Positions 7,891 through 16,322 of a stretch of DNA of 57,741 nucleotides are shown here, one piece after another. Positions within the stretch are counted from its first letter, which is position 1. Every line of letters begins with the position of its first letter. This DNA comes from Planctomycetota bacterium (GTDB taxonomy: Bacteria > Planctomycetota > UBA1135 > GCA-002686595): the NCBI GenBank assembly GCA_029259595.1, contig JAJDEW010000118.1, forward strand, positions 1 through 57,741. Reading direction: 5' to 3'. Below the pieces are notes generated by a model, which did not search any database, was not told where the DNA came from, and saw nothing but the letters and a program-made list of their open reading frames with translations. Both the position numbers and the translations under genes were made by a program.

Positions 7891-8108
7891 CGGAGGGGGG
7901 GTGGGGGCAGTCGCTCGAGGCGAGCTGTGGAGATCGCGGTGGCGCGGCGCGATGGAGCGTGCTCCCTATACCATCTCGGGGGCCGCTGACCGCCCCTCGC
8001 GTCCGAATGGCGCCGGCGAGCGCCTTTCCGGGCACCTCAGCGGCGTGAAGCCGTCGAATGGGGTCGGTCGAGGCCCGAAGGTCACGCGAGCGCGCGACGA
8101 AGGCGGGC
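7891..8108. other. Gap without recognised features
   Basis: This 218-base gap separates two minus-strand genes. It begins with a G-rich stretch (GGAGGGGGGGTGGGGG). I found no credible gene or strong terminator in it. Confidence 0.5.
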
Positions 8109-8372
8109 TCAGAGGCCCGCGCCGCCCAGGGCCGCCATCAGACGGTTCAGGGCCGCGATCGTGCGCGGGTGCTCGAGCTCGAAGTGCTCGATCGCAGCGC
8201 GCACCTCGCGAGCCATACGCGCTGGAAACTCCTCGTCCGGCTCCTCGAGCTGGCGCTCGAGGTCGTCGATGAGCGCGCTCAGCTTGGCCTTGGAGTCGGT
8301 GTCGGAGGCGTCGACGTGCTCGATTTCGGAGCGCAAGCGGTCGAGCGATTCGCGCAGCTTTTCAGGGTCCAT
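8109..8372 (-). CDS. DUF4404-family small helical protein
   Basis: The 87-residue product starting M-D-P-E-K-L-R-E-S-L is acidic and entirely helical in appearance. It has the DUF4404 pattern: a paired-helix start, a central acidic link, then F-E-x-E-H-P near the C-terminus with a final helix. The function is unknown. The start at 8372 is preferred over an upstream in-frame ATG (8471) because homologues begin here as I recall and a TAGGCT hexamer ends eight bases before it. It is divergent from the secreted protein at 8470. Confidence 0.75.
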   Translation of the reverse strand: MDPEKLRESLDRLRSEIEHVDASDTDSKAKLSALIDDLERQLEEPDEEFPARMAREVRAAIEHFELEHPRTIAALNRLMAALGGAGL

Positions 8373-8380
8373 CGCGGGAG

Positions 8381-8386
8381 AGCCTA
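8381..8386 (-). promoter_or_regulatory. -10-like TAGGCT, leaderless start
   Basis: On the minus strand TAGGCT is followed by eight bases and the ATG at 8372. No Shine-Dalgarno is present. Confidence 0.5.
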
Positions 8387-8452
8387 GCCTGCGCGCGAGG
8401 GGAGGTCGAGCCCGCACGCGGGACCGAGGGAAACCGACGCCGGCGCCAGGGG

Positions 8453-8458
8453 TAGGGT
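8453..8458 (+). promoter_or_regulatory. -10-like TAGGGT, near-leaderless start
   Basis: TAGGGT is followed by eleven bases and the ATG at 8470. The same hexamer occurs 46 bases before the methyltransferase start (14823-14828). Confidence 0.45.
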
Positions 8459-8469
8459 CGAGGCCAGCC

Positions 8470-9636
8470 ATGAAGTCCGCGCTCCTCTCGGTACTCGCCC
8501 TGGGGCTCCTGGGGCTCGCGCTCGTGCGCTTCGGTGCGAGCGGGCGCTCGAGCGAACGCGCGGAGTTCGTGCCCGCCGAGGCGAGCGCCCAGGAAACGGG
8601 TCAGGCGGCCAAGAGCCTCGCCCGTGCCGAGCTGGCCGGTGCGGACGAGGTCGAAGCGCTCGCCGGGCCGCGACGCGAGCTGCCCGAGCCCGCCCGCGCG
8701 GAAACGCCGGCCGAACCAGAAGCCTACGTCGACGTCGTGGTCCTCGACGCCCACTCGATGGCGCCGCTCGCGGACATCGCGCTCGAGCTCTATCCGGCCG
8801 ACCTCGACCCGGAACGACGACGTGCCCCTCGGTTCGAACCGCCGCGCTCGGACTCCGCGGGACGCGCCAGCCTCGTCGTCCGACCGGATACGGCCTACGT
8901 GCTGGTCGCCACGACGGTCTTTCTTCGTCCGGGGAGTACCGAGCTGCGCGTCGGCCCTCTCGCGCGCGAGCGGCGCACGTCCGTTCGCCTGCTGATCGAG
9001 ACGGACTACAGCCAGCATGTCTTCGGACGCGTTCTGGCCGCGGAGACGGGGGAGCCGCTCGGTGGAGTCGAAGGCGTGCGTGTGCGCGTCACCGATCCGG
9101 GAACGCGCCTAGGTGCGCAAGGCGTCGACCTCGGCAAGGCGAGCTACTTCGAGCTCGAGCCCGCGGTGTCCGGCTATTTCGATCTGTGGACCACGCGTCC
9201 GCGCCGCGGGACCTTCGCCTACGCCTACGGACCCGGACGCGCGCGCCGCTACTTCTGGTTGGGAGCGGAGACCTTCGTCGATCGTCCGCTCGAGGTTCGA
9301 CTTCCGCGCGCGGCGTGGCTCGCCGTACAGGTCCTGACGCCGAGTCGGCGTCCCGCGGCCGGCGTCGAGGTGCGCCTCGAGCCGCTCCCCGGGTGGTGGA
9401 GCGAGTGGTCCCAAGCGCCCTATCCGGAGAAGACGTGGCGCCCGAAGCGACCGAGCTGGAAGGCGCGCACGGACTTCGACGGCGTCGTGCGCTTCGAAGA
9501 CTGTCCGGGGCGCATGGCCTTGTCCGTGCAGGTTCACCGGGCGGACGGGAGCTTGGCGGGCGAGCTCCCGGACGACCTCACGCTCGCGCCCGGCGCGCGG
9601 GAGGAGATCGAGATCGTCCTCTTCGAGGAGCCCTGA
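8470..9636 (+). CDS. Exported protein with carboxypeptidase-regulatory-like (Ig-like) domains
   Basis: The predicted protein has 388 residues with a hydrophobic N-terminus (about 3-22), then a Glu/Ala-rich linker, then beta-sandwich modules. Module signatures are visible: a core V-V-V-L-D-A followed by D-S-A-G-R-A-S-L-V-V, then a second G-R-V-L-A-A-E-T-G-E-P-L-G-G module, then a third with V-E-V-R-L-E-P and D-F-D-G-V-V-R-F. These are carboxypeptidase D regulatory-like folds used in extracellular or envelope proteins for binding rather than catalysis. No active site is visible. Start ATG 8470 gives the signal anchor; a longer frame upstream overlaps the DUF4404 gene and is unlikely. Confidence 0.75.
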   Translation: MKSALLSVLALGLLGLALVRFGASGRSSERAEFVPAEASAQETGQAAKSLARAELAGADEVEALAGPRRELPEPARAETPAEPEAYVDVVVLDAHSMAPLADIALELYPADLDPERRRAPRFEPPRSDSAGRASLVVRPDTAYVLVATTVFLRPGSTELRVGPLARERRTSVRLLIETDYSQHVFGRVLAAETGEPLGGVEGVRVRVTDPGTRLGAQGVDLGKASYFELEPAVSGYFDLWTTRPRRGTFAYAYGPGRARRYFWLGAETFVDRPLEVRLPRAAWLAVQVLTPSRRPAAGVEVRLEPLPGWWSEWSQAPYPEKTWRPKRPSWKARTDFDGVVRFEDCPGRMALSVQVHRADGSLAGELPDDLTLAPGAREEIEIVLFEEP

Positions 9637-9698
9637 TACCCTCGGGCCTCAGCGCCGGCCATGGTCTCCACGGACCGCTCGGATCGGCGCGCGCCCGC

Positions 9699-12281
9699 AT
9701 GAAACCCCGTCTGCTTGCAGCGCTCGCCGTGTCATGCACCGGGCTCGCGTTCGTCGTTGCACTCTGGCTCGCGCCGCGCGCGAACGAGGCGGAGCTGCCC
9801 CGGCCCGGGGTGACGTCCGCGGAGGAGGAGCCCGCGCCGACGCGCCAGGAGCTCGCCCCACCTCCGCTTTCCGCTGCGGCTGCGCTCGAGTCCGTCGAAG
9901 CGGACGACGCACAGCGCACCCCGCTCGTGCCGGAGACGGTGGAGGCGCCCTTCGAGCCGAGCCTGCCCGAGGGCGAAGGCGTACTCGTGCACACGGTCAC
10001 CGAAGACGGTCGCCCGCTCCCCGCGGCGGACGTCTGGTGGCTGTCCGAGGATCGGATCGAGTCGAGCCAGGCGCGGAAGGCGAAGACGCTGGGTGTCGAC
10101 TTCGCGCAGCTGGCGCAGACCGAGGGGCGACACTTCCGCTCCGACTCGTCCGGACACGTGCGTTTGCCGCACGAGGGGGAAAAGGTCCTGTTGGTCGGGC
10201 GAACGGCCGAGCGCTTCGGCTTCACCACCCTGAGCGGACCGCCGCCGGTGACGCTCGCGCTGCCGCTCGATCCCGTCTACGACGTCACGGTCACCGACGG
10301 TGACGGGCGAGGACTCGAGGGGGTGACCTGCGAGCTCGAGTTCCTCGAGCGCGCAAGGGCCTTCGACGTGGCGCGCTGCGTGACGACTGCGAACGGTCGC
10401 GCGGCCTTCCGTTCGGTGTGGAGCCTCCTGTCCCAGGCCGCGGACGAAGGCACCTTCCGGATTGCCGTCGGGGGCTTGTTCGTGACGCCGCGGCGAGCGC
10501 CCCTGGACGTCACCGAACCGCGCTCGCAGAGCTTCGTGTTCCGGCTCGACGAGGCGCTCGGCGCCCTTGCCCTGACGGTGAATCCGAACGAGCTCCCGGT
10601 CGACGGCGCCGTCGCCTACGCGCGCTGGAGCCGGGACGATCCGGCCGCGCAGGCAGACCTCCTCCAGGAGACATTCGTCCCGCTCTGCGAGCTCGGGGGG
10701 GAGCGGACGAGCGTCTTTCCGGTCGAGGTGGGTCTGCGGGTCGAGTTCAGCGTGCGCAGCTTCTCGGGCAGCGAGCTGGCGAGCGTCACCTGCGCTGGCC
10801 CGCGCGCGGCCGGCGAGACGGTCGAGGTCGCCTTCGAGTTGGCGACGGTGCCGCGGGTGCGAGCGCGACTCGTGGACGAGACGGGACGCGCGCTCGCGAC
10901 GCGTGACGTCCAGGTCGCGCTGGAGGGCTCGTCCTTCCAGGCCCGTTGCACGACCGATGCGGAGGGGTTCTTCGAGCTCGAGTTGTTCGAACGGGTCGGA
11001 GGCAGGCTGGACCTGCGGATCGAGCCGAGCGCGCAGGGTGCGGTGCGAAGCGGGCCGCTCTTCGGGCGAGTCGAGCTTCCCGACGAGCTCGCCCGTGGTC
11101 CGAACGAGCTCGGGGACGTGGTCCTTGCACAGACGCGTCTCCTCGTCGCCGGGCACGTCGTGAGCACGAGCGGCGCGCCCGTCGTGGCGGCGCGCGTTCA
11201 AACCCGCGCGGTCGTCCCCGCGGACGAACAACGAAGCCCGGCGGACGACGACAGCGGCACCACGCTCACGGGGGCGGACGGCGGCTTCGCCGTGTACGGG
11301 CACCCGCGGCGTGCGAGCGTGCGGGTCGCGGCCCACGCGGAGGGCTGTTCCGTGGTGGCGCACGAGGTCGCGGTCGGGACGGAGGACCTGCGGCTCGAGC
11401 TGTCTCCGTGTGGCGCGCTGCGCGTTCAGGTCGTCGGGTTGCCTGCAGCGGTCGCTGCGACCGGGCGCGCTTCGAACGGATCGCGTGCGCGGATCGAAGT
11501 GTGGGTCGCGGCCCTCGGTTCCGAGGAGCAGCGGCGCGCGGACCTGCCTCGAGACGCTGGCGCGCGCTTCGAAGGCCTCGCGCCGGGGATCTACCGAACG
11601 AGCCTGTGGATCCCCACGGCGCCCGGAGTGGGCGCCTCGTTGGCCGCCGACGTCGAAGTGCCGTCCGGTTCGACGGTCGAGCACGTGTTCGATGTGACGG
11701 GCGCGCTCGTCGTCCGCACCGTGTCGGTCCTGGACGCGGATGCCAACCCCTTGTCGGCCACGGTTCGTGTCCTGGGCGGCGACTCGGCGCAGGCGGTCGC
11801 TCAGCGCGCGGATCGCAACGGACAGGTCGAGCTCCTGATCCCGGACGAACCGCTCGACCTCGAGGTCAGCCATCCCGGCCTGCGCACCACCCTGCTCCGT
11901 GACGTACGCGCCGACGAGACCGTCGTCTTGCTGCCGGGGTTCCCGGTGCGGATCGCTGCGCCGGCCGAACTCGTCCTGCCCGCGGGCGTCGAGCTGATGG
12001 TCCTGCTCCTTCCCGACGTGGAGGGTCCGCGGGGCTCGCCAGCGTCCGGCGGGGCTCTGCGTCCCGGCGCGACGCTCGAGCTCCTGGCGCCCGCTCCCGG
12101 CGCCTACCGCCTGCACCTGCGCCTCGCCGGCGGTGCAGGTGCGTCGCCGCCTTGGAGGGCGGCGCTAGAGGTCCGCGAGGGACCGGTGCCCGTGCTCCTG
12201 CAAGGGGACGAGCCCGTGTTCGTGCGCCTGGACGTGACGCAGGCCGAAGTCGACGCCGCGCTCGCGGCGAACGGTCGTTGA
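9699..12281 (+). CDS. Large exported protein with repeated carboxypeptidase-regulatory-like domains
   Basis: The predicted protein has 860 residues with an N-terminal signal anchor (about 6-24) and an acidic Pro/Ala linker. A series of Ig-like modules follows, each containing a D-E-T-G-R-A or D-A-D-G-F-F-E-L type turn and a G-H-V-V-S-T-S-G-A-P type strand start. The organisation repeats that of the gene just upstream, so the two are probably tandem paralogues that have diverged. No enzyme motif is seen. They may share the upstream promoter, although TACCCT at 9637-9642 could also serve. The start is ATG 9699; the open frame upstream lies in the previous gene. Confidence 0.75.
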   Translation: MKPRLLAALAVSCTGLAFVVALWLAPRANEAELPRPGVTSAEEEPAPTRQELAPPPLSAAAALESVEADDAQRTPLVPETVEAPFEPSLPEGEGVLVHTVTEDGRPLPAADVWWLSEDRIESSQARKAKTLGVDFAQLAQTEGRHFRSDSSGHVRLPHEGEKVLLVGRTAERFGFTTLSGPPPVTLALPLDPVYDVTVTDGDGRGLEGVTCELEFLERARAFDVARCVTTANGRAAFRSVWSLLSQAADEGTFRIAVGGLFVTPRRAPLDVTEPRSQSFVFRLDEALGALALTVNPNELPVDGAVAYARWSRDDPAAQADLLQETFVPLCELGGERTSVFPVEVGLRVEFSVRSFSGSELASVTCAGPRAAGETVEVAFELATVPRVRARLVDETGRALATRDVQVALEGSSFQARCTTDAEGFFELELFERVGGRLDLRIEPSAQGAVRSGPLFGRVELPDELARGPNELGDVVLAQTRLLVAGHVVSTSGAPVVAARVQTRAVVPADEQRSPADDDSGTTLTGADGGFAVYGHPRRASVRVAAHAEGCSVVAHEVAVGTEDLRLELSPCGALRVQVVGLPAAVAATGRASNGSRARIEVWVAALGSEEQRRADLPRDAGARFEGLAPGIYRTSLWIPTAPGVGASLAADVEVPSGSTVEHVFDVTGALVVRTVSVLDADANPLSATVRVLGGDSAQAVAQRADRNGQVELLIPDEPLDLEVSHPGLRTTLLRDVRADETVVLLPGFPVRIAAPAELVLPAGVELMVLLLPDVEGPRGSPASGGALRPGATLELLAPAPGAYRLHLRLAGGAGASPPWRAALEVREGPVPVLLQGDEPVFVRLDVTQAEVDAALAANGR

Positions 12282-12326
12282 GCGCGCAGCCCGCCGGAAG
12301 TCCGGTCGCCGGGCAAGAGCGAGTCG

Positions 12327-12872
12327 TCAGGTCGCTCGCGCCAGCTCGAGCAGCTTCGCGCAGGTCCGCCAGTTGCGCACGGTGCTGATCGTGGCGAGCG
12401 ACTTGTCGATCCAGGCATTCGTGAGCTTCGTGCGGGCGACGCCGTTCGGCAGGCACAGGTAGAGCTCGCGTCCGATCAGCCGGAAGCGGTCGTCGGGTGA
12501 GCGCTCGGGGTCCAGTGCGCCGGCGTGCGCCTTGGTGGGGCGCGCAGCCAGGAAGGCGATGTAGAGACTCGTGGGATCGGCGCCCTCGTCGACGAAGGGG
12601 TTCGCGGCGAGCGCCTGTTCGAGCTCGGTCGCCGTCCGGGTCACGACTGCAATCGTGTAGCCGAAGTCCGTGCGCAGCGCCTTGCTCAGCGCCGCAGGCA
12701 GAGCCTGCGCCCGCGCCGCACTCGCACGGAACACGACGTTGCCGCTCTGGATGTAGGTGCGAACGCTTTCGCAGCCCGCGCCCTCGACAAGCGCGACCAA
12801 GGCCTTCATCGGGAGCTTGTTCTTGCCCCCGACATTGATGCCACGCAGGAGGGCCAAATGGACGCCGTTCAT
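12327..12872 (-). CDS. DUF1697-family protein
   Basis: The 181-residue product opens with the diagnostic L-L-R-G-I-N-V-G-G-K-N motif and continues with Y-I-Q-S-G-N-V-V-F, both hallmarks of DUF1697. The C-terminal K-L-T-N and R-N-W-R-T-C/L-L elements are also present, so the domain is full length. The family is widespread and small, with no established biochemical role. ATG 12872 is preferred over 12884 because a TATGCT hexamer ends seven bases upstream. It is convergent with the large exported protein, leaving a 45-base gap. Confidence 0.9.
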   Translation of the reverse strand: MNGVHLALLRGINVGGKNKLPMKALVALVEGAGCESVRTYIQSGNVVFRASAARAQALPAALSKALRTDFGYTIAVVTRTATELEQALAANPFVDEGADPTSLYIAFLAARPTKAHAGALDPERSPDDRFRLIGRELYLCLPNGVARTKLTNAWIDKSLATISTVRNWRTCAKLLELARAT

Positions 12873-12879
12873 GCTGCCC

Positions 12880-12885
12880 AGCATA
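12880..12885 (-). promoter_or_regulatory. -10-like TATGCT, leaderless start
   Basis: On the minus strand TATGCT is followed by seven bases and the ATG at 12872. It overlaps the alternative upstream ATG at 12884, which argues against that start. Confidence 0.5.
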
Positions 12886-12957
12886 CGGAGTCCGACCCGC
12901 CACGCCGACGACGGGCTGCCGCGACGTTCCGAGGGGAAGCGTCGCGGCAGGTCCGGA

Positions 12958-13809
12958 TCAACGAACTCCCAGTCGTCCGGCCTGGTAATCGGCGAAGGCC
13001 TCCGCCAGCTCGGCCTGCGTGTTCATCACGAAGGGACCGTAGCGGGCGACGGGCTCGCCGATCGGAGAGGCCGAGATCAGGAGGAAGCGAGCGTCGGCGC
13101 CCGCTTCGAGGTCGATGCGCTCCCCTGGGCCGAGTTGTCCGAGGGCGTTCGGCGGCACGACGGCCTCACCGGCGATGAGACCGCCCTCGTAGACGTAGAC
13201 GAAGGCGGCATCGTCGGCGGGCAGCTCGTGCTCGAAGCGCGCGCCGCGGGGCAGGTGCACGTCGAGGTAGGTCGGCTTCGTGACGACGCCACGTACCGGG
13301 CCCTCGACACCCGCGAAGGTGCCGGCCACGATCCGGACCGTGGCCTGACCGGCGCGGACCTCGGGCACCTCCTCGGGCGGGATGTCCTGGTAGCGCGGCT
13401 CCATCAGCTTCAACTCGGCCGGCAGGTTCACCCACAGCTGGAAGCCGTGCATGAGACCCTCCTCTTGCTCGGGCATCTCCGAGTGCACGATGCCGCGACC
13501 GGCCGTCATCCACTGAACGCTGCCGGGTCGCAGGACGCCCTCGTTGCCGGAGTGGTCACGATGGCGCATGCGACCGGCCAGCATGTAGGTCACGGTCTCG
13601 AAGCCGCGGTGGGGGTGGTCGGGAAACCCGCCGACGTAGTCGGCACCGTCTTCGGAACGAAACTCGTCCAGGAGCAAGAAGGGGTCGACGTGATCGAGCG
13701 TCGGGGTTCCGATCGTGCGCAGCAGCTGCACGCCGGCGCCGTCGCTCGTGGCCTGGGCGCGGACGACGTGTTCGACCGCGCGCACCTTGGTGTTCTTCGT
13801 TTCTTTCAT
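12958..13809 (-). CDS. Pirin-family bicupin protein
   Basis: The 283-residue protein is a two-cupin pirin. The N-terminal cupin has the conserved D-P-F-L-L-L-D-E-F, the metal ligands in H-P-H-R-G-F-E-T-V-T-Y (H-x-H), H-R-D-H and the later M-T-A-G-R-G-I-V-H-S-E with glutamate. The C-terminal cupin is the degenerate half, ending in P-F-V-M-N-T. Bacterial pirins bind iron and some have quercetin dioxygenase or redox-sensing roles; which applies here is unknown. The start at 13809 (M-K-E-T-K-N-T-K) matches family length. It may be co-transcribed with the K+ channel upstream on the same strand, 67 bases away. Confidence 0.92.
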   Translation of the reverse strand: MKETKNTKVRAVEHVVRAQATSDGAGVQLLRTIGTPTLDHVDPFLLLDEFRSEDGADYVGGFPDHPHRGFETVTYMLAGRMRHRDHSGNEGVLRPGSVQWMTAGRGIVHSEMPEQEEGLMHGFQLWVNLPAELKLMEPRYQDIPPEEVPEVRAGQATVRIVAGTFAGVEGPVRGVVTKPTYLDVHLPRGARFEHELPADDAAFVYVYEGGLIAGEAVVPPNALGQLGPGERIDLEAGADARFLLISASPIGEPVARYGPFVMNTQAELAEAFADYQAGRLGVR

Positions 13810-13876
13810 GGCAGGAGTCCGGGTACGGCCGGTCGCGCGGGGCGTGACCGCGGCCACCCGGCCCGGGCGCCGCGCC

Positions 13877-14737
13877 TCACAGGCGTGCTCCGCAGTGCTT
13901 GCAGTGGCGGGCGTCGTCGTCGTGGTCCGTGCCTCCGCAGGCTTCGCAGGCCTTGTTCCGACCGGGGGACGCGGCGCGCGCGCTGCGGTTCAGCTCGACC
14001 GTCACGATCCCGGTCGGGACCGCGATGATGCCGTAGCCGAGGATCATGATCACCGAGGCCAGGAATTGACCCCCGTTCGTCTGGGGCGAGATGTCGCCGT
14101 ACCCGACCGTCGTCAGCGTGACGATGGCCCAGTAGACGCCGCGCGGGATGCTGCTGAAGCCATTCTGCGGCCCCTCGACGAGATACATGAGCGAGCCCAG
14201 GATCACGACCAGCGTCAGCACCGCGTAGACGAAGACGATGATCTTGCGCCCGCTGGCCCGCAAGGCGCGCATCAGGACCTCGATCTCGGCCAGGTAGTGG
14301 ACCAGCTTCAGGACCCGGAACACGCGCAGGATGCGCAGGGTCCGGATCACCAGCAAGAACTGCGCTCCCGGCAGGAACAAGCTCGCGTAGGTCGGCAGGA
14401 TGGCGAGCACGTCGACGACTCCGAAGAAGCTCTTCGCATAGCGGGAGGGTCGCGCCACGCACAGGAGCCGCAGCCCGTACTCGAGCGTGAAGAGCACGGT
14501 GAACGTCCACTCGGCGGTCTTCAGGAGCGGACCGTGTCGCGCACGGATCCCGGCGACGCTCTCGAACATCACGACGCTGACCGAGGCCAGGATGGCCACG
14601 ATCAAGGCCACGTCGAAGGCACGGCCAGCCACGGACTCGTGCCCGTAGATGATGTCGTTGGCCCGCGCGCGCCAGCCCGTCAGGCCGGTGCCGTCGTCGC
14701 TCGCAAAGCGCAGGGGGCCTGGTCGCGGATCGTTCAC
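13877..14737 (-). CDS. Voltage-gated-type potassium channel with C-terminal zinc ribbon
   Basis: The 286-residue protein has six membrane segments. S4 carries regularly spaced arginines (R-T-L-R-I-L-R-V-F-R-V-L-K), which makes it a voltage-sensor type. The pore loop contains the K+ selectivity filter T-V-G-Y-G-D (about residue 210). After S6 comes a short tail with two C-x-x-C pairs (C-E-A-C and C-K-H-C), a probable zinc ribbon in place of a cytoplasmic gating ring. The family conducts K+ across the inner membrane. GTG 14737 is chosen because TACGCT ends seven bases upstream and it avoids the divergent methyltransferase promoter. Confidence 0.9.
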   Translation of the reverse strand: MNDPRPGPLRFASDDGTGLTGWRARANDIIYGHESVAGRAFDVALIVAILASVSVVMFESVAGIRARHGPLLKTAEWTFTVLFTLEYGLRLLCVARPSRYAKSFFGVVDVLAILPTYASLFLPGAQFLLVIRTLRILRVFRVLKLVHYLAEIEVLMRALRASGRKIIVFVYAVLTLVVILGSLMYLVEGPQNGFSSIPRGVYWAIVTLTTVGYGDISPQTNGGQFLASVIMILGYGIIAVPTGIVTVELNRSARAASPGRNKACEACGGTDHDDDARHCKHCGARL

Positions 14738-14744
14738 CGCACCG

Positions 14745-14750
14745 AGCGTA
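14745..14750 (-). promoter_or_regulatory. -10-like TACGCT, leaderless GTG start
   Basis: On the minus strand TACGCT is followed by seven bases and the GTG start at 14737. There is no Shine-Dalgarno. Confidence 0.45.
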
Positions 14751-14874
14751 GCCTGTCGCGGGCCGAGATCCAGCGCCCGCGTCGCAGTCGGAGCGAGCGT
14801 GGACCCGCAGGTCTGCCAGGAGTAGGGTCCGCGCTCCTGCCCGCCGCCTGGACCCTCGCCAGGATCGCAAGACC

Positions 14875-15504
14875 ATGAAGCCCGATTCCCTGGACACGCT
14901 CCGCGCGGCTCTCGGAGGCATGGACATCTACCTCTTGGACCAACTGCTGCGCGCCAAGATCGCTCCCGATGCGCGCGTTTTCGACGCAGGTTGCGGCGGA
15001 GGCCGCAACGTCGTCTGGTTCCTGCGGGCGGGGCACACCGTGGCAGGCGTCGACACGAATCCGGACGCGATCGCAGCCCTGCGACAGCTCGCCACCGAGC
15101 TCGCGCCACGACCGGCCCGCACCCGCTTCGAGTTGGCCGCGCTCGAGGAGGCCCCGTTCGAAGACGCCTCGTACGACCTCGTGATCTGCAACGCGCTCCT
15201 CCACTTCGCCCGCGACGAGACCCACTTCGAGACCCTGCTGCAAAGCGCCTGGCGCCTCGTCGCCCCCGGCGGCCGCTTCTTCGCACGCCTCGCCTCCTCC
15301 ATCGGCCTCGAAGCCCGCCTCGAACGCCCGACCGGTCGCACACGCCTGCCCGATCAGAGCACCCGCTACCTGGTCGACGCCACCAGCCTGCACGCCTACA
15401 CCCGAGAGCTCGGCGGCGCCCTGGTCGACCCCCTGAAGACGACGGTCGTCGATGGCCTGCGATCGATGACGACCTGGGTCCTCGAACGCCCCCCCGCTCG
15501 ATGA
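14875..15504 (+). CDS. Class I SAM-dependent methyltransferase
   Basis: The 209-residue protein has the Rossmann methyltransferase motifs in order: motif I V-F-D-A-G-C-G-G-G (about 39-47), the acidic end of strand 2 in A-G-V-D-T-N (about 60), motif II-like A-L-E-E-A-P-F-E-D, motif IV Y-D-L-V-I-C-N-A-L-L-H-F (about 102-113), and L-V-A-P-G-G-R-F-F as motif V/VI. It is of the Methyltransf_11/25 type, acting on small molecules, lipids or biosynthetic intermediates; the substrate cannot be inferred. A -10-like TAGGGT (14823) and a weak AGGA before the ATG suggest a leadered transcript. It is divergent from the K+ channel gene. Confidence 0.9.
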   Translation: MKPDSLDTLRAALGGMDIYLLDQLLRAKIAPDARVFDAGCGGGRNVVWFLRAGHTVAGVDTNPDAIAALRQLATELAPRPARTRFELAALEEAPFEDASYDLVICNALLHFARDETHFETLLQSAWRLVAPGGRFFARLASSIGLEARLERPTGRTRLPDQSTRYLVDATSLHAYTRELGGALVDPLKTTVVDGLRSMTTWVLERPPAR

Positions 15505-15526
15505 GGTCGACGGCGAAGGCTGCGCA

Positions 15527-15632
15527 GGCCCGCGGAAGGCGGGCCGTAGCCTCGGAGCCAAAGGCTCCGTGACGTGCCGTTGCGCGGCGCCAGCCGCGCA
15601 ATCAGGCACAGGCGCACGACGGAGTGTGCGCC
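15527..15632 (+). repeat. Four-hairpin structured repeat, left copy
   Basis: Four consecutive stem-loops: GGCCCGC/GCGGGCC (15527-15545), GGAGCC/GGCTCC (15554-15568), a nine-base stem TTGCGCGGC/GCCGCGCAA (15580-15601) within an outer TGCC/GGCA, and GGCGCAC/GTGCGCC (15611-15632). The 106-base unit recurs inverted at 15994-16099. Both copies lie between two convergent genes, so they may act as terminators, or belong to a dispersed REP-like family. Confidence 0.75.
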
Positions 15633-15993
15633 GCGTCCTGATGTGGTTGGGGCCCGCGGCTGACCGTATGGGGGCCTTCGGGTTGCGACCTCGCGGCCGG
15701 TCCTGTCCCGTGCTGGCGGAAGCCCGTCCACAGCGCACAGCGATTGCGAGCGAAGCGAGCGAGGCGTCGAGGGGAGTTCCAAGGTCGATGCCGCCGCCGT
15801 GGAGCGAACGACGGTCGACGAGCTGGTCGATGGATGCGCGCACCGGCGTGGTCGACGGACTCGCTCGCGTCGCTCGCAAAAGCTGTGCGCGATGACCCAG
15901 GATGCCGCAAGGACGATTCGATCCCGGCCGCGAGAGACGCAACCCGAAGGCCGCGCTGTCGGAGAGCCGCGGGCCGGCACCTCCGTAGGACGC
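15633..15993. other. Interior of the inverted repeat; no gene seen
   Basis: The 361 bases between the two structured repeats continue as a weaker, diverged inverted repeat. For example GGCCTTCGGGTTGCG near 15673 is matched by its complement near 15940, and TTGCGAGCGAAGCGAGCGAG near 15744 by a similar complement near 15862. Frames crossing it have no family signature, so I regard it as non-coding. The whole 15527-16099 block could form a long imperfect hairpin. Confidence 0.55.
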
Positions 15994-16099
15994 GGCGCGC
16001 ACTCCGTTGCGCGCCTGTGCCGGATTGCGCGGCTGGCGCCGCGCAACGGCACGTCACGGAGCCTCTGGCTCCGAGGCTACGGCCCGCCAGCGGCGGGCC
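15994..16099 (-). repeat. Four-hairpin structured repeat, right (inverted) copy
   Basis: This is the inverted partner of 15527-15632, of identical length. By eye eight positions differ: five lie in hairpin loops or an internal loop plus one more loop base, and the last two form a compensatory A-T to G-C change in the fourth stem (GGCGCGC/GCGCGCC). The remaining 16100-16322 holds no recognisable gene. Confidence 0.75.
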
Positions 16100-16322
16100 T
16101 GTGCTTCCACGGCCGCGGACCTGGGCTATGGGCCAGGGTTGTGGCATCGGGCCCGTCCGGGGCGCAACGGTGAGGTGATGGCCGGTGACGGGCTCGGTGG
16201 GGCTGGCGATCCAGGGCCGCGGATCAAATCGCGGTGGTGGCAGGTCGGAGCGCACGGTTCGAGTTCGCGGGGACCCTGCGGCTGGCGCTCCTTCGCGGCC
16301 ACCGTGTCCGATCGGCGCCGGC

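Noticed and set aside
15569..16255. Several open frames inside the inverted repeat
   Set aside because: They run across hairpins in both directions, are Arg/Ala-rich and match no domain.
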